Origin: Bog-159 sp049516155
GTDB lineage: Bacteria > Acidobacteriota > Terriglobia > Bryobacterales > Bryobacteraceae
DNA length: 64,000 bases
Assembly: GCA_049516155.1 (NCBI GenBank)
Contig: JBEKTJ010000014.1
Coordinates: 1-64,000 of the forward strand
Direction: 5' to 3'
Below the pieces are notes generated by a model that had not been told where the DNA came from, made no database searches, and worked only from the letters and a program-made list of their open reading frames with translations. Numbering within the stretch: position 1 is the first letter of the stretch; each line of letters starts with the position of its first letter. The translations under genes and the position numbers were made by a program. This document shows, piece by piece, positions 8,541-16,442 of this stretch.

Positions 8541-8680
8541 CTAGTCCCGGCAACCGCTTCGAGCCTTAGCCGGTCATCGTAAGGGACAGTACAGCATTCG
8601 TATCAGGTGGCGGATCTGTTTTGAATGGCCAGGCGGCGCACCGGGGCCGTCCATGGTAGAGAATCGTCGATTATCATTAG
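8541..8680 (+). pseudogene. higB: Remnant of HigB-type toxin gene (C-terminal part)
   Basis: Pieces of the conserved HigB C-terminus can be read here, spread over frames. SPGNRFEP lies at about 8544-8568, then after a frame change GHRKGQYSIRI (about 8573-8605), WRICFEWPGGAPGPSMVE (about 8608-8661), and after a further one-base shift IVDYH ending in TAG at 8678-8680. The family normally reads ...GNRLEAL-GDR-GQ-SIRINDQWRICF...VEIVDYH. So there are two frameshifts and about a 6-nt in-frame loss of the N-D-Q region. The N-terminal half is not recognisable upstream. HigB is a ribosome-dependent mRNA interferase; this copy cannot be made. Confidence 0.8.
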
Positions 8681-8691
8681 GGGGATGCACA

Positions 8692-8994
8692 ATGGCAATA
8701 ACCGCGATTCGTCCGGGGGAACACTTGGCCGAAGAGCTCAATGAACTCGGCATGAGCGCCGCGGAGTTGGCGCGTAGGCTCGATGTGCCCACCAACCGGA
8801 TCACGGGCATTTTGAATGGACAGCGCGCAATTACCGGGGATACGGCCCTGCGTCTGGCACATTTCTTCGGCACGAGCGCGGAGTTCTGGCTTAACCTGCA
8901 GACCCTTTACGAACTCCGCATAGCCCGAAAAAAAGTGGGCAAATCGATCGAGGCTCTGCCCAGGCTGAGGCGCACGGAACGCGTTCCAGCTTGA
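8692..8994 (+). CDS. higA: HigA-family antitoxin, XRE-type regulator
   Basis: I choose ATG 8692 (MAITAIRPGEHLAEELNELG), which has GGGGGA 6-11 nt upstream; the open frame starting at 8653 overlaps the toxin remnant. The 100-residue protein has the HigA pattern: an XRE helix-turn-helix (MSAAELARRLDVPTNRITGI at about 18-37, NGQRAITGDTALRLAHFFG) and the FWLNLQTLYEL motif. It would repress its own promoter and neutralise HigB, but the HigB gene just upstream is wrecked. It now appears to be an antitoxin without its toxin and may persist as a repressor. Confidence 0.9.
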   Translation: MAITAIRPGEHLAEELNELGMSAAELARRLDVPTNRITGILNGQRAITGDTALRLAHFFGTSAEFWLNLQTLYELRIARKKVGKSIEALPRLRRTERVPA

Positions 8995-9187
8995 GTGCTT
9001 CCCGCTCCCCTGAGGTCGAGGCTACGCAACAAGGTCGCTGATTCGGCAAGGTCTTGCCGAGCCACGACGGTTAAACACCCGCGCCAAAGCTAAGGCCGGC
9101 GCCGCCATGGCTCCGAAACTTATGTGTAGTGCGCACGTCTAATTATGTTGCTATGCTGGGCAACTGCATCAACGGGGAAAGAACATT

Positions 9188-12100
9188 ATGGGCCTTCGAT
9201 GTTTCTTACGCCTGCCTTTGCTGTGTACTTCGCTCGTCTTTCCGCTCCTGGCCAGCGATCCCACGGGCACCATCACCGGCACGGTGAGCGACACCAGCGG
9301 GAGTGTCGTGCCCAAGGCGCGTGTGACGGTCAGCAACACGGCGACCAATGCCGGCCGCGAAGCGGTCACCAATGACGACGGCGATTTCACGGTCGCCTTG
9401 CTGCCGCCCGGGCATTACCGGGTTTCCGTAGAAAGGGACGGCTTTCGCAGGGCCATTCTGGCCGATGTCGGCTTGGACGTGGAGCAGACCGCGCGCGTCG
9501 ATTTCACCTTGCAGGTGGGCAGCCGGACCGAGGAAGTTACGGTAAACGACACGCCGCCGATCATTCAAACCGACACTTCCACGCTGGGACAGGTAATCGA
9601 CGGCCGCCTGGTACACGAGTTGCCCCTGAACGAGCGCAATTTTCTGGCGTTCTCTTTGCTGGCGCCGGGCAGCCAATTGCCGGTGGAGGGTTCCCAGAAT
9701 TCCACGCAAGGCGGCGCGGTGAGCGTCAACGGCGCGCGCGAGCAGTCCAACAACTTCCTGCTCGAGGGCGTCGATAACAACGACCCGTACATTAACCAAT
9801 ACGTCGCGCTGCCCTCGATCGATGCCATTCAGGAGTTCAAGGTGCAGTCGAGCGACTATTCGGCGGAATACGGGCGCAGCGGCGGCGCCCAAATCAACGT
9901 AATCCTGAAGAGCGGCTCGAATGAGTACCACGGTGGACTCTTCGAGTTCCTGCGCAACCGGAATCTGGACGCCAAGAATTTCTTCGACTTCCCGTCATGT
10001 ACGCCCGATTCGATAGCGGGCACCTGCGGCCCCATCCCGGAGCTCGACCGTAATCAGTTCGGAGCCACCTTCGGCGGCCCAATTCGCAAGGATAAGACCT
10101 TTTTCTTTGTTTCGTACGAGAGTCTGCGCCTGCGGCAGGCCACCACGCGCGAGGCCACGGTGCCATCGCAAACGCAGTTGTCGGAGATCACGGGATTGCT
10201 GTCCGGCGTGGGCATACCGCTGAACCCGGCTGGCCAAGCCATCCTCAATCTGTATCCCGCGGCCAATGTGGGGTCCGACCTGGCGAATTCAAACACATTT
10301 GTTTCCGCGCCCGTGATTCGGAACACGGAGAACCTGGGCCTGGTGAAAGTGGACCACCACGCGGGGCCGAACGACACGCTATCGGCGCATTGGGCGATCT
10401 TCGATGAGGATCGTTTCAATCCCTTCGACCCGGTGAATGCGTTTACCAACCTGCCCGGTTACGGCAGCTACACGCTCAATGACGGTCAAAACGGTGGACT
10501 GAGTTGGACGCACGTGTTCACCCCCGCCGAGATCAACGAGCTTCGCCTGGGATACAACCGCATGCAGGCGGGCGCCTTACAGCAAAGCTACGGCCACAAT
10601 GAGAGCGCCGCCCTGGGGTTTCCGGATGTTCTGACCAATCCGGTGGATCTTGGATATCCGGAGGTCAATCTCCTGGGATTCGACGGGATCGGCGAGCCGC
10701 TCAACTATCCGCAAGACCGCCACGATACGACAATCGATGTTTCCGACAACCTGTCCTGGGTCAAGGGGCGCAACCAGTTTAAGTTCGGCGCGGACATCCG
10801 CAGCATCCAGATTGATAATTACCTCGATTTCGTGGCACGCGGCGATTTCTTCTTCGAGGCCGGCACGGAGGACGGGATGGCCGGAACTCCGCTGGAGGCG
10901 CTGGCGCAGTTGGCGGTGGGAATACCGGACTATGCGGTTGCGGTGTCGGGCAACACGTTCAACACGGTACGCAGCACCGGCATGAATTACTACATTCAGG
11001 ACGACATTCACGTGGTGCCGCGTCTGTTGCTGAACGTAGGCATGCGGTACGAATACAACAGCCCCGGAGTGGAAGATCACAACCGCTACAGTGTGCCCGA
11101 TCTGAGCGCGAATTCCGCCACCTGCACTCCGGTACCCGACTGCCAGTTCATCCTGGCGGGGACGGACGGAGTTCCGCGGGCCACTTACAACCCGACGCGC
11201 ACCGATTTCGCCCCGCGCATTGGGGTTGCCTGGCGGCCCATGAAAACCGAGCGCTGGGTGGTGCGCTCGGCCTACGGCATCTTCTACGATGTGGGCATTT
11301 TCAATATCAACGTGTTTCCGCGCTTCAACCCGCCATTCTACGATCTCGCCTATTTCGCCAATAGCGGCTCGGATACGATCCAGAATATTCTCAGCCAGCC
11401 GGCCAACGCGGTGGTAGAGCCGAACATGATCGCGCGCAACTTCCGCGATGCGTACATGCAGCAATGGAACGTGGACCTGCAATACGAAATCAAGCCCAAC
11501 TGGATGGTCGATCTGGCGTATGTAGGGTCCAAGGGCACGCACCTGGCGGATGTGCGCGATCTGAACCAGGTGAACCCGGCCACTGGCCTCGCGCCATACC
11601 CGCAGTTCTCTTCCATTCTTTACGTGGAGTCGGCCGCCGCCAGTTCGTACAACTCCATGCAGTTCCGCTCCGAGAGGCGCGTCGCCGAAGGGCTCACATT
11701 TTTGGCGGCGTACACGTTCTCGAAATCAATTGACGATGTCTCGTCCGTGTTGGGGGGCAGTGTGGGCTCGGGGCTGCCGCAGAATTCGTACGATCCGCAG
11801 GCCGACCGCGGACTTTCCGATTTCAACGTCAAGCACCGGCTGGTGGTGAGCTCAGTTTACGATCTGCCGTTTGGCCGCAAATGGATCACACAGCCGGGAT
11901 GGCGCAGGGGCCTGTTGGGCAACTGGCAAGCGGCGGGGATTCTGACGGCGCAGACGGGGTCTCCATTCACCGTAAACCTGGCGGCTTCGCAAACCGGGTC
12001 GGCGGTTGCCGCGTTTGGCAATCCGTACCGGCCGGATGTGATATCGAACCCGTATGCGGCGGGTCCGGTGATGGCGAACCCCAACGCGGCCTGCCATTCT

Positions 12101-12454
12101 ACGATGTCGCAGGGCGGGCTGGCCGCCGACGCGGTGGACCAGCCTGGGAGTTGGTTCAATACCTGCGCTTTCGTGCAGCCGCCGGCAGGACAGTTTGGCG
12201 ATGCCGGCCGCAATATCATGACCGGGCCGGGGCTGGAGAACGTGGATTTTTCGATGTACAAGAACATCATCCTGCGCAAGGAGAGTCGTCGTTTGCAGCT
12301 TCGCGGCGAAGCCTTCAATTTATTCAATCACCCGAACTTCGACATCCCGAACCATGTATTTGGCGATCCGAATTTCGGGCTGGTGCAGTCGGAGAACGCC
12401 TATGGGAACAAGCCGCCGCGGCAGGTTCAGTTGGGGATTAAGTATATTTTTTGA
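9188..12454 (+). CDS. Oar-like TonB-dependent outer membrane receptor
   Basis: A 1088-residue protein with a signal peptide (about residues 1-22), then a carboxypeptidase-regulatory-like Ig domain (about 25-110: GTITGTVSDTSGSVVPKARVTV). The plug follows (about 125-245), with LPLNERNFLAFSLLAPG, NGAREQSNNFLLEGVDNND and IQEFKVQSSDYSAEYGRSGG. The rest is a large beta-barrel ending in an aromatic residue (KYIF). This is the acidobacterial Oar/SusC-like architecture thought to take up large substrates such as oligosaccharides. No TonB/ExbBD genes are nearby. A GC-rich stem-loop follows the stop. Confidence 0.93.
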   Translation: MGLRCFLRLPLLCTSLVFPLLASDPTGTITGTVSDTSGSVVPKARVTVSNTATNAGREAVTNDDGDFTVALLPPGHYRVSVERDGFRRAILADVGLDVEQTARVDFTLQVGSRTEEVTVNDTPPIIQTDTSTLGQVIDGRLVHELPLNERNFLAFSLLAPGSQLPVEGSQNSTQGGAVSVNGAREQSNNFLLEGVDNNDPYINQYVALPSIDAIQEFKVQSSDYSAEYGRSGGAQINVILKSGSNEYHGGLFEFLRNRNLDAKNFFDFPSCTPDSIAGTCGPIPELDRNQFGATFGGPIRKDKTFFFVSYESLRLRQATTREATVPSQTQLSEITGLLSGVGIPLNPAGQAILNLYPAANVGSDLANSNTFVSAPVIRNTENLGLVKVDHHAGPNDTLSAHWAIFDEDRFNPFDPVNAFTNLPGYGSYTLNDGQNGGLSWTHVFTPAEINELRLGYNRMQAGALQQSYGHNESAALGFPDVLTNPVDLGYPEVNLLGFDGIGEPLNYPQDRHDTTIDVSDNLSWVKGRNQFKFGADIRSIQIDNYLDFVARGDFFFEAGTEDGMAGTPLEALAQLAVGIPDYAVAVSGNTFNTVRSTGMNYYIQDDIHVVPRLLLNVGMRYEYNSPGVEDHNRYSVPDLSANSATCTPVPDCQFILAGTDGVPRATYNPTRTDFAPRIGVAWRPMKTERWVVRSAYGIFYDVGIFNINVFPRFNPPFYDLAYFANSGSDTIQNILSQPANAVVEPNMIARNFRDAYMQQWNVDLQYEIKPNWMVDLAYVGSKGTHLADVRDLNQVNPATGLAPYPQFSSILYVESAAASSYNSMQFRSERRVAEGLTFLAAYTFSKSIDDVSSVLGGSVGSGLPQNSYDPQADRGLSDFNVKHRLVVSSVYDLPFGRKWITQPGWRRGLLGNWQAAGILTAQTGSPFTVNLAASQTGSAVAAFGNPYRPDVISNPYAAGPVMANPNAACHSTMSQGGLAADAVDQPGSWFNTCAFVQPPAGQFGDAGRNIMTGPGLENVDFSMYKNIILRKESRRLQLRGEAFNLFNHPNFDIPNHVFGDPNFGLVQSENAYGNKPPRQVQLGIKYIF

Positions 12455-12460
12455 ATGGGC

Positions 12461-12490
12461 GGCGCCGTCGCCGGGGTCAAGGACGGCGCC
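12461..12490 (+). terminator. Stem-loop after the first TonB receptor
   Basis: GGCGCCGTC at 12461-12469 pairs with GACGGCGCC at 12482-12490. The stem is flanked by a T run before (12447-12452) and an A run after (12494-12500) that could extend it. It starts 6 nt past the receptor stop. A classic U tail is missing on the plus strand, so efficiency as an intrinsic terminator is uncertain. Confidence 0.5.
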
Positions 12491-12692
12491 CGCAAAAAAA
12501 GTTGTTACGTCTTGAAACGTTTTGCCTGTTCACGTCACTATCCAATGTGGACGCTTGTTGCGAGCTGCGCTCCCTCAAGCAAGCAATGGTTCCTCCCCAC
12601 TCCGTAGCTGCCTCGGATACACGCAGCTCGCAGCGCGTTCACAAGCATTTCCAGCCGTCCGGCCACCTAGGTCTGCTACCATAAAGCTTAAA

Positions 12693-13383
12693 TTGACCCA
12701 AACAGTTCCAGACGTACTGGCCCGTATTGTCGCTCATAAGCGGGAGCATCCCTCGCCCGCTCCAAGTTTGCTCAAACAGTGGGAGCGGCAGGCGGAACTG
12801 GCGCGCGCCGGCAGACGGGATTTTCGGCGGGCTCTGGCCGGGCGGGCGCCGGCCATTATTGCCGAGATCAAGAAAGCCTCGCCCAGCAAAGGGTTGCTGT
12901 CGCCGGATTTCGACCCCACGCGTCTGGCGCGCCAATACGAAGCCGGCGGAGCGGCGGCGCTTTCCGTGCTCACCGATGAGGCATTTTTTCAGGGAAGCCT
13001 GGCCGATTTGGCGGCGGCCCGCAGCGTCTGCGGATTGCCGGTGCTGCGCAAGGATTTCACGCTCGATGACAATCATCGGAATGGCGGCGCTGGTCGAGAT
13101 ACACGACGAACGGGAACTGGCGAAGGCTTTGGATGCCGGCGCGGAAACCATTGGGGTCAACAATCGAAACCTCAACACATTCGAGGTGACGCTCGAAACC
13201 TCCCTGCGCTTGGCGCCGCTTATCCCGTCCGGAGTATTAATGGTGAGCGAAAGCGGTATACAGTCCGCATGGGATGTCGCGCGGCTGCGCGACGCCGGCT
13301 ATCAAGCTTTCCTGGTGGGCGAGCACCTGATGAGGTCGGCGGACCCGGCGGAGGCTTTGCAGGCTTTGCTGGCCGCAGCTTAA
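12693..13383 (+). pseudogene. trpC: Indole-3-glycerol-phosphate synthase, broken by internal deletion
   Basis: The N-terminal half reads in one frame from TTG 12693: IIAEIKKASPSKG (catalytic Glu/Lys), SVLTDEAFFQGSL, then LPVLRKDFTLDDNH with the second catalytic Lys. Near 13070-13080 the homology jumps to another frame: GMAALVEIHDERELAKAL, GVNNRNLNTFEV, VSESGIQSAWDV, ending at 13383. In intact TrpC about 35 residues lie between these halves (the beta4-alpha4 segment, normally containing A-D-A-I-L-L-I). They are missing and the frame is shifted. What remains spans about 230 codons against the usual 260-270. The other operon members are intact, so this may be a real lesion or an assembly fault. 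Confidence 0.88.
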
Positions 13384-13396
13384 CGATGGTGACCCG

Positions 13397-13984
13397 ATGA
13401 TGGTAAAGATTTGCGGTATTACCAATCGCGAGGATGCGCTGGCGGCCATCGACGGAGGGGCGGTGGCTTTGGGCTTCAATTTTTACCCGGCCAGCCCGAG
13501 GTATATCGCGCCGGACGAAGCGGCGGCTCTTGCGGCAGGATTGCCGGCGGGGATCTGGAAGGTGGGCGTCTTTGTGGACGAATCCCGGGAGGGCGTCCTG
13601 CGGACCGCCCTGCAAGTGGGCTTGGATATCGCCCAGTTGCATGGCAGCGAGTGGCCGGAGCAGTATCCGCAGGGGATTCGGGTGTGGAAGGCGATTCGTG
13701 TGCGAGATGGGCAGGCGCCGGCCACCATGCCCGGCGGCGCGGCGGAAGCTGTGCTCTTGGATGGTCCGGCATCCGGACAGGTCTTCGATTGGGCGCGCGT
13801 CCCGCGAGGTATTGACAAGCTGATCCTGGCTGGCGGACTGGACGCGGGTAACGTGCGGGGGGCCATCGAGAAAGTGCACCCGTGGGGTGTGGATGCCTGT
13901 TCGCGCATCGAAATTTCGCCGGGGCGCAAGGATCATTTCAAAATGGCGGCGTTTCTGAGAGCCGCACTGGCGGCATCCCGATGA
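13397..13984 (+). CDS. trpF: Phosphoribosylanthranilate isomerase
   Basis: A 195-residue TIM-barrel enzyme converting N-(5-phosphoribosyl)anthranilate to CdRP, the step before TrpC. The start VKICGIT carries the catalytic Cys, and ALGFNFYPASPRYI, GVFVDES, QLHGSE and LLDGPASGQVFDW (catalytic Asp) follow in order. The phosphate-binding end LAGGLDAGNV...GVDACSRIE is intact. An ATG at 13397 and another at 13400 are both possible. It overlaps trpB by 4 nt (ATGA). Confidence 0.95.
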   Translation: MMVKICGITNREDALAAIDGGAVALGFNFYPASPRYIAPDEAAALAAGLPAGIWKVGVFVDESREGVLRTALQVGLDIAQLHGSEWPEQYPQGIRVWKAIRVRDGQAPATMPGGAAEAVLLDGPASGQVFDWARVPRGIDKLILAGGLDAGNVRGAIEKVHPWGVDACSRIEISPGRKDHFKMAAFLRAALAASR

Positions 13985-15180
13985 CGGCGGCTCAGCCAGA
14001 CGCGGGCGGACACTTTGGGCCGTACGGCGGACGTTTTGTGCCCGAAGTCCTGATGGCGCCACTTGAAGAATTGGAGAAGGCGTATCTGGAAGTGCGCGAC
14101 GATCCGGCGTTCCAGGCTGAATTGAGCGATCTGCTGCGCAATTATGCCGGCCGCCCGACACCCCTGTATCTTGCGCGGCGGCTAACGGAGCATTTAGGCG
14201 GCGCGAGGATTTACTTGAAGCGCGAAGACCTGTTGCATACCGGCGCGCACAAGATCAACAACACGCTGGGCCAGGGGCTCTTGGCGCGGCGGATGGGCAA
14301 GCGGCGCATAATCGCGGAAACCGGCGCCGGTCAGCACGGCGTGGCCACGGCGACGGTTTGCGCGCGCTTGGGTCTCGATTGTGTGGTCTACATGGGCGAG
14401 GAGGACATGCGCCGGCAGCGGCTGAACGTCTTCCGTATGCGTCTGCTAGGTGCGCAGGTAGTGCCGGTTACTACCGGCAGCCGCACGCTGAAGGATGCCA
14501 TCAATGAAGCCCTGCGCGACTGGGTGACCAATGTCGGCAGCACTTACTATCTGCTGGGTTCGGCGCTGGGACCGCATCCGTATCCGCTGATGGTGCGCGA
14601 TTTTCAGAAGGTGATCGGCGAGGAGGCCCGCCGCCAGATTCTGGAATCCGAGAAGCGCCTGCCGGACGCGATCTTCGCCTGCGTGGGCGGAGGCAGCAAT
14701 GCCATCGGCATCTTCCATGCATTCGTACCGGATGAAGCCGTTCGGCTGATCGGAGTGGAGGCAGGCGGCCGGGGATCGAATCTGGGCGAGCATGCGGCGC
14801 GTTTTCGGGGCGGGGCGCCCGGAGTGCTGCATGGCGCACGCAGCTATCTGCTGCAGGACGAGGACGGACAGGTCTCGCTGACGCACTCGGTTTCGGCGGG
14901 CCTGGATTACGCGCTGATTGGCCCCGAGCATGCCTGGCTGCACGACCGCAACCGGGCGGAGTATGTGGCCGCTAGCGACGAAGAAGCGTTGGATGCGGCC
15001 CGCCTGCTTTGCCACATTGAAGGCCTGATTCCAGCGCTCGAATCCGCGCACGCGGTGGCCGAGGCGGTGCGGCGCGCACCGGCCGCTCGCCATCAGATCT
15101 ACATCGTGAACCTGTCCGGACGCGGGGATAAGGACATCGATATTTACCGGGAAAACCTGAAGGAATTGGATGGGGACTAA
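13981..15180 (+). CDS. trpB: Tryptophan synthase beta subunit
   Basis: I choose ATG 13981, overlapping the trpF stop, because the family N-terminus follows (GHFGPYGGRFVPEVLMAPLEEL). The 399-residue protein matches the usual length. The PLP lysine is in HTGAHKINN, the glutamate of the catalytic pair in ETGAGQHGVATATV, the phosphate-binding glycines in CVGGGSNAIG, and the substrate loop in SVSAGLDYALIGPEHA. It joins indole and serine to give tryptophan in the alpha2-beta2 complex with TrpA. Confidence 0.96.
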   Translation: MTAAQPDAGGHFGPYGGRFVPEVLMAPLEELEKAYLEVRDDPAFQAELSDLLRNYAGRPTPLYLARRLTEHLGGARIYLKREDLLHTGAHKINNTLGQGLLARRMGKRRIIAETGAGQHGVATATVCARLGLDCVVYMGEEDMRRQRLNVFRMRLLGAQVVPVTTGSRTLKDAINEALRDWVTNVGSTYYLLGSALGPHPYPLMVRDFQKVIGEEARRQILESEKRLPDAIFACVGGGSNAIGIFHAFVPDEAVRLIGVEAGGRGSNLGEHAARFRGGAPGVLHGARSYLLQDEDGQVSLTHSVSAGLDYALIGPEHAWLHDRNRAEYVAASDEEALDAARLLCHIEGLIPALESAHAVAEAVRRAPAARHQIYIVNLSGRGDKDIDIYRENLKELDGD

Positions 15181-15190
15181 GGCAGCAAGC

Positions 15191-15236
15191 AGCGGGGTCT
15201 GGAGGCCCCGCGCAGGCCTGGAGGCCCGCCCCACAA
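15191..15236. repeat. Diverged GGCC-rich repeat between trpB and trpA
   Basis: Two half-similar units occur in tandem, GGTCTGGAGGCCCC and GGCCTGGAGGCCCGCCCCAC, beginning 10 nt after the trpB stop. They share the GGAGGCC core and CCCCAC tail with the stop-adjacent palindrome family. trpA starts 1-2 nt later, so this element replaces a normal spacer and Shine-Dalgarno region. Confidence 0.45.
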
Positions 15237-15237
15237 C

Positions 15238-16089
15238 ATGAGTACGCGCATCGCGCTCCTGTTCGAAAACCTGAAGCGGCACGGACGCAAGGGACTGATT
15301 GCGTATCTGACCGCCGGAGACCCTTCACCGCAGCGCACCCCCGCCCTGGTGGAAGCGTTGGAGCGTGGCGGAGCGGACCTGATCGAGTTGGGCGTGCCGT
15401 TTTCGGACCCCATTGCGGATGGTCCTGTAATCCAACGCGCGGGACAACGGGCATTGGCGGCCGCCACGACGATGCGCAAGGTCCTGGAGATCGCTGCGGA
15501 AATCCGGCGGCGGTCCGAGATTCCCCTGCTGCTGTTCACGTACCTGAATCCGGTGGTGCGTTACGGCGTGGATGCGTTGGCGCGCGACGCGGCGGCCTGC
15601 GGCATCGATGGCTGCCTATTGACGGATGCGAGCGTGGAAGAGGCCGGCGATTATGTAGACGCCATGCGCCGCCACAATCTGGACACGGTATTCCTGGCCG
15701 CGCCCACCAGCACTGAGCGGCGCCTGCGGCTGGTGGCGCAATACTCTACCGGCTTTGTCTACCTGGTTTCGCGCACCGGAGTGACTGGCGCGCGCGAGTC
15801 GCTTTCCGAGGCCGTCGCGCCGCTGGTGGCCGCCGTACGCGCGGTAACGGATCTGCCGCTGGCGGTAGGATTTGGCATCTCGCGGCCGGAGCATGTGGCG
15901 CAATTGGGACGGCAGGTGGAAGCCGTAGTGGTGGGCAGCGCCATCGTCGATCTGATTGACCGCGAACGGGACAATACATCGCTCGAGATCCAGTTGGAAT
16001 CGTTCGTGCGCGAGCTGAAACACGGTTTCGATATGCGGACCGGACAGGCCGGGAGGCCTGTCCCACGTGCGGGCGCGGAGGCGCAGTGA
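15238..16089 (+). CDS. trpA: Tryptophan synthase alpha subunit
   Basis: A 283-residue TIM-barrel enzyme that cleaves indole-3-glycerol phosphate to indole and G3P. LIAYLTAGDP, LIELGVPFSDPIADGPVIQ (catalytic Glu, with the Asp in a position equivalent to Asp60), then FVYLVSRTGVTGAR and VGFGISRPEH are all present. The normal protein ends around ELKHGF; about 20 extra residues (DMRTGQAGRPVPRAGAEAQ) follow, encoded by a copy of the dispersed palindrome. The stop overlaps the GTG start of chorismate mutase. Confidence 0.95.
   Translation: MSTRIALLFENLKRHGRKGLIAYLTAGDPSPQRTPALVEALERGGADLIELGVPFSDPIADGPVIQRAGQRALAAATTMRKVLEIAAEIRRRSEIPLLLFTYLNPVVRYGVDALARDAAACGIDGCLLTDASVEEAGDYVDAMRRHNLDTVFLAAPTSTERRLRLVAQYSTGFVYLVSRTGVTGARESLSEAVAPLVAAVRAVTDLPLAVGFGISRPEHVAQLGRQVEAVVVGSAIVDLIDRERDNTSLEIQLESFVRELKHGFDMRTGQAGRPVPRAGAEAQ
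16042..16065. repeat. Palindromic repeat copy 2, inside the trpA 3' end
   Basis: GGACAGGCC-GG-GAGGCCTGTCCCAC is the most regular member of the family: GGACAGGCC pairs with GGCCTGTCC. Here it is read through in frame and forms part of a C-terminal tail on TrpA that family members lack. Confidence 0.75.
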
Positions 16090-16442
16090 CCCGCGAACAA
16101 GCGCTCCAGGCACTCGAAGAGTATCGGGTGTCGATTGACGCGTTGGATCTGCGCTTGCTGGAATTGTTGAACGATCGCACGCGCGTGGTGGAGCAGATTG
16201 GCCGCGTCAAGCGCGCCGCCGCGTTGCCCATCTACGAACCGCGGCGGGAGGAGCAGGTTTTTGAAAACATCGCGACGCATAACGGCGGCCCGCTGACGCC
16301 GGATGCCGTGAAGCGCATCTTCGAACGCATCATCGACGAGATGCGCACCATCCAAAGAATTCGCATGCAAAGCAGCATTGATTCAAGCGTTGATTCAAGC
16401 GTTGATTCAAGCGTTGATTCAAGCCACGACGGAGATTCATAA
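16086..16442 (+). CDS. Chorismate mutase, AroQ type
   Basis: GTG 16086 overlaps the trpA stop. The 118-residue protein has the all-helical AroQ pattern: LEEYRVSIDALDLRLLELLNDRTRVVEQIGRVK (helix 1 with the active-site Arg, Asp and Lys set), PIYEPRREEQVFENI and the final helix around IFERIIDEMRTIQ. It converts chorismate to prephenate, feeding the prephenate dehydrogenase two genes on. The last 24 residues (IDSSVDSSVDSS...) are a low-complexity tail from a 12-bp tandem repeat and are not part of the fold. Confidence 0.92.
   Translation: MTREQALQALEEYRVSIDALDLRLLELLNDRTRVVEQIGRVKRAAALPIYEPRREEQVFENIATHNGGPLTPDAVKRIFERIIDEMRTIQRIRMQSSIDSSVDSSVDSSVDSSHDGDS
16377..16424 (+). repeat. 12-bp tandem repeat, four copies
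   Basis: The unit (A/G)TTGATTCAAGC occurs four times without interruption and encodes (I/V)DSS four times at the end of the chorismate mutase. Units 2-4 are identical; only the first base of unit 1 differs, suggesting recent expansion by slippage. Confidence 0.95.

Noticed and set aside
8237..8553. Two minus-strand open frames and a plus-strand one between tpx and the higB remnant
   Set aside because: None has family likeness or a ribosome-binding site; the end of the plus-strand frame matches only the HigB fragment already listed.
10577..11542. 321-residue minus-strand frame inside the first TonB receptor
   Set aside because: Antisense to a clear outer-membrane receptor; composition is that of a GC-skewed shadow.
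12522..12692. In-frame upstream extension of trpC
   Set aside because: Residues before TTG 12693 are not TrpC-like and look random. I also looked for a trp leader peptide or attenuator here and saw neither a Trp-codon cluster nor a clear hairpin series.
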